From Firmicutes bacterium ZCTH02-B6 (GTDB lineage Bacteria > Bacillota > Limnochordia > Limnochordales > ZCTH02-B6), in NCBI GenBank assembly GCA_002159155.1, contig LZRQ01000027.1, positions 1-34,011 on the forward strand: 34,011 nt of DNA, written 5' to 3'. The notes beneath the pieces were generated by a model that did no database searches, had not been told where the DNA came from, and saw only the letters and a list, made by a program, of their open reading frames with translations. Position numbers and translations under genes: made by a program. Each line of letters opens with the position of its first letter. Within the stretch, counting starts at the first letter, position 1. Of the stretch, positions 8,074 through 16,218 are shown piece after piece.

Positions 8074-10122
8074 TCACCGGCACCCTCTTTCCAACGCTTG
8101 CAGCGTGAAGCAGGCGTCGGGAACCGACGTGTCCAACTCCACGCCCGACAGGCGAACAAGGGTCCTGTACCCTTGCTTGGTCAGGTCCTCCACCACCATC
8201 AGCTGGGGCAGACGACTACCCCCGACCTCGAGATACTCCGAGAGCGTCAAGCGCTTGACGACTCGGCCCCGCTGGTCGTAGTAGTCGAGCCACTGCGGCG
8301 TCAAGCTGGTCTCCTCGACGCCGATGACGACACGGCCATAGGGCGTCGGGGCGCCCTGGCGCGGGGTGAGCTCGAGCACGATGGTGGCGTCCGTCCCACG
8401 GCCGCCGGCCGCTTCAGGGGCGGCGAACATCGCGGTGTAGTCCTTCTCGATGTCCCGGCCGACAATGTCGTTGTAGCTCACGTCCGAACTCAGGAAGGCG
8501 TTGCTGCGACCGCTGGGAGGAAGCCGGAGAGAGCGGCCTAAGCGGGCGTTGTACAGCCAAAGATCAGCACCGTCCATCAGAAACGCCTGCCCGGCTTCCC
8601 GGGGCGGCGCGACGATCCTGATGAGACCGCGGTCTTGACCGTCCGCGACGATCTCCATCACGTACTCCGTGGTCCGGCCCGGCCGCTCAATCGTGAACGT
8701 GTAAGTGCCCCGCAACGGCCCGCCGCGCCAGTTGTCCACCACCGCCTCTAACACGCCGGTGGCGTCCACCCCGGGGTGCACCGCGCCCTGGGTCGCGGCT
8801 GCAACGCCAGCCACTGTTAGAGCCACCACGATGCCCACAACCGCAGCGAACGCCCGCATGGCGATCGCGGTCCGCAGGCGTGCCGCCCGCCGCCCCGGGA
8901 CCAGGGCGCTCAGGACGACCGCCGCGGCGATCACCATGCCGGAGTACACCACATAGACGGCCCGCACCGCGCCGTACACCTCCTCGCTCAAGCCCGCCGT
9001 CGGCATGCTGGCGCTGACGGCGCCAAACAGCGGGCCGAGGATGTTGTAGCTGGCGAGAAGCCAAGCGAACGCGTAGCCTAGGCCCAAACCCGCAAGCCAG
9101 CCTAGAACACACGTGAACAACGCCTCCAGCGTCACCAGCGCCCCCAGACGGCCGGGCGGCACGCCCAGAGCGGAGATGACGCCCAACTCCCGAGTCCGTT
9201 CCATCACGCTCACAAAGACGGTACTGGCCACGGCCACCGCGGCGAAGGCGTAGACGATGAGCGCCAACACGTGGGCAAACACCCGGTTGGCTTCCACGTC
9301 GGCCTTGATCGGCCCGACGAGGTCCCAGACACCCCGGGCCGTAACGCCTGCGGGCAACACCGCCTGGGTTCGTCGTGCCACCTCGTCCTCCGCCCCCCGG
9401 GCAACGTCCAGGTCGAGCGTGGTGGCGGTGGACACCCCTGTAAGGCGGCGGGCGTCGTCGAGGTGAATAATAACGGCCGTTTGATCGACCAACGCCACCC
9501 CGCCGCGCACTATCCCCACAACCCGCAGCCCCATGGCCTGTGGTCCAGCCAGTGACCCGGCGCTCACCACCACCTGCTCGCCGATCCGGGCGTCGATGCG
9601 GCGGGCCACCTCTTGCCCCAAAACGATTTCTCCCGGCCCGGCGAGCCAGCGCCCTTCCGCCACCTTGCCGGGGATGCGGCTCAAGCGCGGCTCCCCCGCG
9701 GGGTCGACCCCCACGACTTCAACCCCCTGGGTGACGTAGACCGATTGGAGGAGCGCGGGAAACTGAAGCCTCGGCGAGGCCGCCCTGATGCCCGGGACAT
9801 CGGCCAGTGCCTGCTGGAACGCCAAATCGCTGAGGTGGTTCTCCGGGTCGGGGTCTTCGTACCAAGCATCCGCGGCGATACGCACGGGGGCAATGATGTA
9901 GCGGGCGTACGACTCGACGACCGACTCCGCGTACCCGTCCACGAAGCTCCAGTACACGATGGTAAGAAAGGTCACGTACGTTACGACCACCAGCAGCAGG
10001 ATGGTCCGCTGTCTGTGGCGCCACAAGTTGCGCCAAGCGAGACGCACGAGAGCCATGGCAGGAGAGGAACGCATCAGGGATATGGCAGGAGCGGGAGCCG
10101 GTTGGCGGGTTCCTTGCGTCAC
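8074..10122 (-). CDS. FtsX/LolE-type ABC permease fused to a LolA-like outer-membrane lipoprotein-sorting domain
   Basis: Permease half has WRNLWRHRQRT and ERTRELGVISALGVPPGRLGALVTLEALF; in-frame C-terminal half begins MRAFAAVVGIVVALTVAGVAAATQ (signal-like) and continues with LolA-like GTYTFTIERPGRTTEYVMEIVADGQDRGLIRIVAPPREAGQAFLMDGADLWLYNARLGRSLRLP. Confidence 0.85.
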   Translation of the reverse strand: MTQGTRQPAPAPAISLMRSSPAMALVRLAWRNLWRHRQRTILLLVVVTYVTFLTIVYWSFVDGYAESVVESYARYIIAPVRIAADAWYEDPDPENHLSDLAFQQALADVPGIRAASPRLQFPALLQSVYVTQGVEVVGVDPAGEPRLSRIPGKVAEGRWLAGPGEIVLGQEVARRIDARIGEQVVVSAGSLAGPQAMGLRVVGIVRGGVALVDQTAVIIHLDDARRLTGVSTATTLDLDVARGAEDEVARRTQAVLPAGVTARGVWDLVGPIKADVEANRVFAHVLALIVYAFAAVAVASTVFVSVMERTRELGVISALGVPPGRLGALVTLEALFTCVLGWLAGLGLGYAFAWLLASYNILGPLFGAVSASMPTAGLSEEVYGAVRAVYVVYSGMVIAAAVVLSALVPGRRAARLRTAIAMRAFAAVVGIVVALTVAGVAAATQGAVHPGVDATGVLEAVVDNWRGGPLRGTYTFTIERPGRTTEYVMEIVADGQDRGLIRIVAPPREAGQAFLMDGADLWLYNARLGRSLRLPPSGRSNAFLSSDVSYNDIVGRDIEKDYTAMFAAPEAAGGRGTDATIVLELTPRQGAPTPYGRVVIGVEETSLTPQWLDYYDQRGRVVKRLTLSEYLEVGGSRLPQLMVVEDLTKQGYRTLVRLSGVELDTSVPDACFTLQALERGCR

Positions 10123-10171
10123 GGTCTGACCACCGCCTTTCGCGGAGCAGACAAGGGGGCTGCCCGAAAAG

Positions 10172-10222
10172 TGACCGCGCGGTCAGCACCTCAAGTCTAC
10201 CGCGAAAGTGACCACTTGGTCA
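10172..10222 (-). promoter_or_regulatory. Two TetR-like palindromic operators over a putative promoter for the 10122->3663 operon
   Basis: TGACCGCGCGGTCA at 10172-10185 (perfect) and TGACCACTTGGTCA at 10209-10222 (6-bp arms); on minus strand TTGACC (10223-10218), 18-nt spacer, TAGACT (10199-10194). Confidence 0.7.
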
Positions 10223-10289
10223 ACGCGTCGCGCCTTCCAGGGGATCGCGCGAGGGTGTCGAAGCGGTGCATCGGTTTGGAGCGCGCCGG

Positions 10290-10868
10290 CTAAAGTTCCC
10301 GGATCACTCGGCACGGGTTTCCCGCGGCCAGCACCCGAGGCGGGACCTCCTTGGTGACCACCGCGCCGGCACCGATGACGGCCCCGTCGCCGACCCGCAC
10401 CCCAGGGCAAATGATCGCGCCGCCGCCGACCCACACGTCGTTGCCGATGTACACCGGCAATGCGGACTCCAGTCCCCGCCGCCGCTCGTCGGGATCGAGG
10501 GGATGGGTGGCCGTGTAGATGTGCACCCCGGGGCCAAACAAGACGTTGCTGCCGATGTGCACCTCGGCCGGATCAAGGATCACGCAGTCGAAGTTGAAAA
10601 ACACCCGGTCCCCCAGGTAAATGTTCTTGCCGTAGTCGCAGTAAAACGGCGGCTCGATGACCACTTCCGCGCCGACCGCGCCGAACAGCTCTTCATACAG
10701 TGCCCTCCGGGAGGAGGGATTGCCGTAATCCGGATCGGGTGCAAAGTTGAGTCGCCGCAGAAGTTCCCGCGCCCGGCGCCGGCCCGCCAACAGCTCCGGG
10801 TCCGAGGCGTCGTAAAGCTCGCCTTCCAGCATCTTCATTCGTTCCGACTTCAACCCCATCGCCTCCAC
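10290..10868 (-). CDS. Sugar O-acetyltransferase, maltose/galactoside acetyltransferase type (left-handed beta-helix)
   Basis: KMLEGELYDASDPEL N-terminal Mac motif; hexapeptide repeats ...GPGVHIYTATHPLDPDER...IGNDVWVGGGAIICPGVRVGDGAVIGAGAVVTKEVPP. Confidence 0.95.
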   Translation of the reverse strand: MEAMGLKSERMKMLEGELYDASDPELLAGRRRARELLRRLNFAPDPDYGNPSSRRALYEELFGAVGAEVVIEPPFYCDYGKNIYLGDRVFFNFDCVILDPAEVHIGSNVLFGPGVHIYTATHPLDPDERRRGLESALPVYIGNDVWVGGGAIICPGVRVGDGAVIGAGAVVTKEVPPRVLAAGNPCRVIREL

Positions 10869-10980
10869 CGACGTCTCCTATGCGGCGGTCACCGCGGGTC
10901 AATGGTAGTCTCCCCACCGGTACGGCGAACGACGCCGTCCGGAAGTGCAAAAGACAGCATGCTGTGACGACGACGTTGGC

Positions 10981-11889
10981 CTACCCGTGCAGGAACGAAA
11001 GCCCGCGCCGGAGGCTCGAGCCAAAGCCGTTTGGGTAGTCGTGGCCGAGTCCGGGGTGCTCCTCCACGTCGCAGGCCAGACCAGCTTGCTTCATGGCCAA
11101 CGCGAGCTCTTTGGCGGGCCCATAGCACCAGTCCTCGGTTCCGACCACGACGTATCCCCGGACGCCGCGGGGCGCCGTTTGGACCAGCGGGCCCATCTGC
11201 TCCGTGCGAAAACTCGGAGCGACAGCCAGGAACCCGCAGGCCGGTATCGATCCGCTCAACGTCGCGCGAATGGCCAAGCCTCCCCCCATCGAGAAGCCCG
11301 CGAGCACGATCGGGGAACCCTCCCCGATCTCCTCAAGGTGGCGGCGCACTTCTTCTATGGCTTTGGCCGCGTCTTGCCAGTGGTAGCGTCGAGGGGCAAA
11401 GACTTGCGATGACTGCAGCATGGCAACGCGCCATCCTAGCTGTACCGCTTGGCGCCAGTAATCGCCTTCGGTCAGGATGCTGCCGCCGGCTCCGTGCAGG
11501 GCGACCAAAAGACCGCACGGCTGCCCGGCCGGCTCCCACACTTGCCGCTCCGGTTTCGCCTCCGCTTGCGCCTGCTGGTGTCGCTCGTTAAATAGGCGCT
11601 GCAGGTCAGCCAGTTCCGCGGAATCGCGGATGATGTCCAAGTCCGGATCCCGGAGCATGCGCTCATGGTACCAGTGGCCGCGTTCGGCCGCCGACTGGAG
11701 CGCCCTGATGGCCTCGGAGCGGTTCCCCAGGCGCCCATAGAGACAAGCCCGCCAAAAGAGAAGGTCGCTCTCGAACTGCGTCAGCGCCTCGGCATGCTCG
11801 TCAATCAGCGCCAGCGCTTCCGCGTACGCTTGGCGCTCAGAGAGGGCGAACACCCGGTCGCGTAGTCGCTTAAACTGGGCGTCTTGCAT
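10981..11889 (-). CDS. Alpha/beta hydrolase (phospholipase/carboxylesterase-like) with N-terminal TPR-like helical region
   Basis: LVALHGAGGS, nucleophile elbow GFSMGG, C-terminal GLGHDYP; N-terminal helical repeat AYAEALALIDEHAEAL...GRLGNRSEAIRALQSAAERG. Confidence 0.8.
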   Translation of the reverse strand: MQDAQFKRLRDRVFALSERQAYAEALALIDEHAEALTQFESDLLFWRACLYGRLGNRSEAIRALQSAAERGHWYHERMLRDPDLDIIRDSAELADLQRLFNERHQQAQAEAKPERQVWEPAGQPCGLLVALHGAGGSILTEGDYWRQAVQLGWRVAMLQSSQVFAPRRYHWQDAAKAIEEVRRHLEEIGEGSPIVLAGFSMGGGLAIRATLSGSIPACGFLAVAPSFRTEQMGPLVQTAPRGVRGYVVVGTEDWCYGPAKELALAMKQAGLACDVEEHPGLGHDYPNGFGSSLRRGLSFLHG

Positions 11890-12014
11890 CTCCCAACGTC
11901 CCCCGTTGGACAAAATTCCTTTAGACCGATGGGTTCTACCTTTGAACACCCAGGTGCGCGATCCTTCGCCCCCAAGTAGCGGAGGAGGGAGGTCACCGGC
12001 TCGTCCTCTTTTAC

Positions 12015-12530
12015 GTGCTAGGCAACTCCGGCTTCCTCGCCTACAAGCGATCGCTATTGGCTGAGGCCGAGTCGTCCTGCTTGGAAGCCCTTGATCTCGC
12101 GGTCGAGTTGGGCCTCAAGAGCGGCCAGGCCAATATCGCTTACTACCTCGCGCTCATCGCTCTCGACCGGCGCAACCCGGCCCAGGCCTTGCCCTACCTG
12201 CGCCAAGCGCTGGAGCTGTCCATCGATGCCCACGCCTTGCACCTGACGCTGCAGGCCATGCACGGCTACGCCCGATACTTGGCCTTGGTGGGCCAAGGAG
12301 AGGCCGCGGCTGCCCTGCTGCATTTCGTCATCAACCAACCCAGTTACTCAAGCGCGGCCCGCACCCGTTCCGAAGAAGTACTGGGCGGTGTGCTTGCGGA
12401 TCTGACCCCGCAACAGCGAGCCAGGGCGGCCCGCAAGGCGGCCGAGTGGCCCCTGGAAGCCTTTACCGAGGAGCTGCGCCGCCTGGACGCGACCAGTCAG
12501 GAAACCTCAGGAGGAAAGCCCTCTAGCTAA
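12015..12530 (+). pseudogene. C-terminal remnant of a larger TPR-containing (AfsR/LuxR-type or similar) protein
   Basis: TPR-like GNSGFLAYKRSLLAEAESSCLEALDLAVELGL...; frame is open back to 11946 with no obvious RBS/start and no upstream domains. Confidence 0.5.
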
Positions 12531-12570
12531 CGGGTGAGTGCGGCCGCGGTTCGCATCACTGTCCGGCAGG

Positions 12571-13692
12571 CTAGCGATACTTCCCCCTGGCCATCACGGG
12601 GATCTCTCGCACCACTCGCCCGTCGCGATAGCCGTAAAGAACATCGCTCAAGTTGACCGCGGGACAAACGTGATTGGGAATGATGTGCAGCCGATCGCCA
12701 ACCCGCAGTTGGACGCCGTTATGGTCTGGATCGAAAACCAGAACGCCGTGTTCCTCGCTGAGCCGCTGCAGCCGCACCCCGGGCCAACCGACAACGTGCC
12801 CAAAGGTGCCGTCGCCCCGCACCGAAGGGTCGGAAGAGAACACCTTGCTCCCTGCGTCGATAACGGCCCGGTCGGGCGCCGGGCGACTCACCACTGTGGC
12901 CAGCACGGTGAGGGCGCAGTCGGCCTCTCCGGCCGCCCACCGATCCATGGTGTTGCGGTCGTTGAAGACATATGTTCCTGGCCGAATCTCGGTAACGCCG
13001 GACACTTGCGCCTCAAAGCACGCCGCCGGCGTCGATCCGGGGCTGACGTGGGCGATAGGCAGGCCGCGCCGGCGCAAGATCTCGGCGGTTTCCACCAAGG
13101 CCTCCGCAGCCCGGCGGGCCGTCGCCGCCAACTCCTCAGGGGTGCGAGCGGCCGCCACGTGCCCTGCGTGGGACATGAGCCCGGCCACCTCGAGCCCTTG
13201 GATCCGGGCAATCCGCTCGGCCAGCTCCACCGTGGGCATGCCGGGCCCTAGCCCCATGCGGCGGAGGCCCGTGTCCACGTCGATAAAAACCCGCGCCCGT
13301 CCCCGCCCACTGCGGCGCACCGCTTGGGCCATGGCCTCCGCCGCCTCCAACGAGTCGACGGACAGGATGATGTCCGCTTCGTTAAGCAACCGCTCCAGGC
13401 GGGACAGCTTTTGCTCGCCGAGGATGGGATACGCGAGCAGGATATCCCGGATGCCGGCCTCCACCATCGCTTCGGCTTCGCCCAGCTTGGCGACGGTGAT
13501 GCCGATGGCGCCGGCACGCAGCTGCTGATGGGCGATCCACGGCGACTTGTGCGTCTTGGCATGGGGACGCAAACCCACCCCCGTCTGCCGCGCCAGGCCG
13601 GCCATCCGCTCGATGTTCCGTTCCATAACCGCCAGGTCAACCACTAGGGCGGGAGTGTCCAGTTCTTCCAGCAAGGGGCGCGGCAATGCCAT
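12571..13692 (-). CDS. D-threonine aldolase / D-serine dehydratase-like PLP enzyme (alanine racemase fold III)
   Basis: GGAGG RBS before ATG 13692; LDTPALVVDLAVMERNIERMAG...RPHAKTHKSPWIAHQQL, C-terminal LRVGDRLHIIPNHVCPAVNLSD metal-binding motif. Confidence 0.92.
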   Translation of the reverse strand: MALPRPLLEELDTPALVVDLAVMERNIERMAGLARQTGVGLRPHAKTHKSPWIAHQQLRAGAIGITVAKLGEAEAMVEAGIRDILLAYPILGEQKLSRLERLLNEADIILSVDSLEAAEAMAQAVRRSGRGRARVFIDVDTGLRRMGLGPGMPTVELAERIARIQGLEVAGLMSHAGHVAAARTPEELAATARRAAEALVETAEILRRRGLPIAHVSPGSTPAACFEAQVSGVTEIRPGTYVFNDRNTMDRWAAGEADCALTVLATVVSRPAPDRAVIDAGSKVFSSDPSVRGDGTFGHVVGWPGVRLQRLSEEHGVLVFDPDHNGVQLRVGDRLHIIPNHVCPAVNLSDVLYGYRDGRVVREIPVMARGKYR

Positions 13693-13708
13693 GGCACCTC
13701 CGTATCCA

Positions 13709-13981
13709 TTACGGCTCGGGGACGACGGCAATGGCCTCGATCTCCACAAGGAAATTCGGATCCGCCAGTGCAGCCACAAAGACCACCGTCAGTGCCGGCG
13801 GCTTGCCCCGCTTTCCCCCATAGCGCATGAACACCTCAAACCCGGCCCTGGCCGAATGGCCGTGCACCACGTACACCGTCCACTTCACCACATGTTCGAG
13901 GCGGGCCCCAGCCGCGGCTAGTGTGGCCTCGATGTTCTTAAGCACCTGCTCGGTCTGGGCCGCCACGTCCCCAATGCCCAC
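13709..13981 (-). pseudogene. RidA-family protein lacking the N-terminal strands (5'-truncated)
   Basis: DGSGQIVGIGDVAAQTEQVLKNIEATLAAAGARLEHVVKWTVYVV...VEIEAIAV matches RidA core; frame hits TGA at 14033-14035 before the expected PYSQAV/SGQ N-terminus. Confidence 0.65.
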
Positions 13982-14244
13982 AATCTGGCCGGACCCGTCG
14001 ACCGCGTTGGTCCCGTCGACAGGCTGCTGCGTTCATCGTACGGGCCGCCTATCCTCGCCGGCGTGGCCTCGAGGCCTGGACCGGCTCCCCGGCAAGGCCG
14101 GCAAGCTCAGTCGGCGTCGACAGGAACACACATTCGGTTCCAGACGAGTCCATCCTGCTGCGAGTTCTCCAGGCCTTTGCGACAGCTCCTCGTTGCGGCT
14201 GGACGTCTGAAAGTGGTGCGATAGCAGCTGCAACGGCGGGTCTA

Positions 14245-15294
14245 TCATGCCGCAAACAGGAAATCCCGGCCCTCCTCTCGCCCCCAGGCTCGCAGCTGAG
14301 CCCGGATCTCCGCCCGGGCGTGGGCCGCGGGCACGGCGACAATGACGAACCGCCGGGTTTCTCTGAGATAATCGATCGCGTGGACAGGCCGACCGTGACG
14401 GGTGCGGCCGATGGAACGGGGCGTGATGTCCACAAACGCCTCGATGTCCACGCCCTCCCGCATCAGCTCCTTTCCCAGCCGGCGCCCGGTCATGCCGGCG
14501 CCCCAGATGATCACGGGGCCCCGGCGCACCCGCGGGTCGTGCGCGAGGAAATGCGCCTTGCAGCGGATAAAACCGCCCAGAGAGCAGCGCGGGTCACTGA
14601 ATGACAGGCGCTCGGGGTACATCCGCCAGCCCAACAGCACCTGGGACAGTTTCGCCAGGTGGTAGCCCGCTTGGTGATACCGGAGCCACAGATCGTAATC
14701 CTCCGGCCACGGCACGTCGCGGTAGCCGCCGAGCCTTAACACCTCGTCCCGGCGGTACATGGCCGACGGGTGAACGATCGGGCTTTCGATGTAGATCTCG
14801 CGAGCGATGTCCTCAGGCTGCACGAGGCGATTGGACCATGCTTCGTAGGCGTAAAAGGCGTCGCTGACGGCCCGCTTTGGAAATGACCGGACCCGGGTGC
14901 CCACCACCCCGACGGGCGGATGATTAAGCAGAAACGCGGCCTGCCGCGCCAGCCGCTCTGGATGCGCCACGTCGTCGGCGTCCATGCGGGCGATAAGCGC
15001 GTATCTGGCTGCCTCAAGTCCTGTGTTGAGCGCCGCCACGATGCCGCGGTGCGGTTGGGCGATAACCCGCAGTTCCGGATACGCGGCCGCCATCTCGGCC
15101 AAAAGCGCAAGACTGCCGTCCGTCGAACCGTCGTCGACGCAGATCAGCTCCACCTGCACGCGGCGCTGCCGGCGGATGCTGGCCACCGCCTGCGCCAGGG
15201 TCTCACGGGCGTTGAAGACCGGCATCACCACGCTCACCGCCGGGATGCGTAAAGACGCGGCCCCCGCAGACGCTCCCGCTTCTACGGCCATCAT
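14245..15294 (-). CDS. Glycosyltransferase family 2 with C-terminal Rossmann-like segment
   Basis: VSVVMPVFNARETLAQAVASIRRQ, DDGSTDGS, ARMDADDVAHPERL; C-terminal VIIWGAGMTGRRLGKELMREGVDIEAFVDI. Confidence 0.9.
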   Translation of the reverse strand: MMAVEAGASAGAASLRIPAVSVVMPVFNARETLAQAVASIRRQRRVQVELICVDDGSTDGSLALLAEMAAAYPELRVIAQPHRGIVAALNTGLEAARYALIARMDADDVAHPERLARQAAFLLNHPPVGVVGTRVRSFPKRAVSDAFYAYEAWSNRLVQPEDIAREIYIESPIVHPSAMYRRDEVLRLGGYRDVPWPEDYDLWLRYHQAGYHLAKLSQVLLGWRMYPERLSFSDPRCSLGGFIRCKAHFLAHDPRVRRGPVIIWGAGMTGRRLGKELMREGVDIEAFVDITPRSIGRTRHGRPVHAIDYLRETRRFVIVAVPAAHARAEIRAQLRAWGREEGRDFLFAA

Positions 15295-15362
15295 AGTCCG
15301 TCCGACACCAGCACTGTCCAGACACGCCGCGCCGACGGGCTCTCAGTCGCGCGGCTGCCTTC

Positions 15363-15821
15363 CTATCCGAGCATGGGCTTCCCAAGCAGGGCCCGGAGGG
15401 TGGAGATCTTGCCGATGTGATAGCCCCGGTGCAGATTCATAAACGTCAGGGCGCCACCGACCGTCCCGTATTCGTTGCCCCCGTCGGCCGCTTTGTCCAG
15501 ATCCGCCGTCTCCGCAAGGCGTATCATCCCTTCATTGGCGCGGCAAAACGCGTCATACACCTCCTGCAGCGGCGGCAGCGGCCCGTCCCCGGTGCTGCCC
15601 TGGCGGAACAGCTCCCGGTATCCCGCCGGCACCAGGAGCTCCCCTCCGGCCACATCCTGCACGAGCCACGCGTCGTAGTACGCCATATGCCCTACGTGCC
15701 AGACAATGGGTACAAGGCCTTGAGGGCGCGCCGTAGCATCCTCCTCCGAGACGTCCCGGAGGCTCTGTCTGAGCCATTGGGCTGTGAAATGCAGCTGGTT
15801 TTTGATCTCATCCCGCACCAA
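15363..15821 (-). CDS. DinB family protein
   Basis: Four-helix pattern with WHVGHMAYYDAWL and MNLHRGYHIGKISTLRALLGKP (conserved His residues). Confidence 0.8.
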   Translation of the reverse strand: MVRDEIKNQLHFTAQWLRQSLRDVSEEDATARPQGLVPIVWHVGHMAYYDAWLVQDVAGGELLVPAGYRELFRQGSTGDGPLPPLQEVYDAFCRANEGMIRLAETADLDKAADGGNEYGTVGGALTFMNLHRGYHIGKISTLRALLGKPMLG

Positions 15822-15838
15822 ACACGCCTCCTACTGCT

Positions 15839-16198
15839 TTATCCCTTGATGCGGATAGCCGTGCCGTAGACCACGATCTCGGCGGCGCCGGTCGTGATAG
15901 AGTTGGTCGCCATCCGAACCCCAATGATGGCATTGGCACCGAGCCGCCGGGCTTCAGCCTTCATTTCCTGGATAGCCTCTTCCCGGGTTTCTTCCAAAAG
16001 CCTCGCGTACTCCGTGATCTCGCCGCCGACGATCTTTCGCAAGCCCGCCACTAGATCCTGGCCTACGTGCCGGGAGCGCACGCGACTTCCTTTCACCAAT
16101 CCCAGCACCTCATACTCGGCCCTCAGGTCATCCGTCGTCGTCAGAAGCACTTGGCCAACCTCCCCGCGCCTTGGTCTCGCGCCATCTTGCTGCGTCAA
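15839..16198 (-). CDS. YbjQ/UPF0145 family protein
   Basis: YEVLGLVKGSRVRSRHVGQDLVAGLRKIVGGEITEYARLLEETREEAIQEMKAEARRLGANAIIGVRM. Confidence 0.93.
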   Translation of the reverse strand: MTQQDGARPRRGEVGQVLLTTTDDLRAEYEVLGLVKGSRVRSRHVGQDLVAGLRKIVGGEITEYARLLEETREEAIQEMKAEARRLGANAIIGVRMATNSITTGAAEIVVYGTAIRIKG

Positions 16199-16218
16199 TC
16201 GCGCATGCGCCCTTCCCT

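Noticed and set aside
9719-10189. ORF (-, 156 aa) overlapping the operator region
   Set aside because: Out of frame with the permease fusion and without domain similarity or RBS.
14033-14248. 71-aa minus ORF immediately upstream of the truncated RidA in the same frame
   Set aside because: Checked as the missing RidA N-terminus, but MIDPPLQLLSHHFQTSSRNEELSQRPGELAAGW... does not resemble it.
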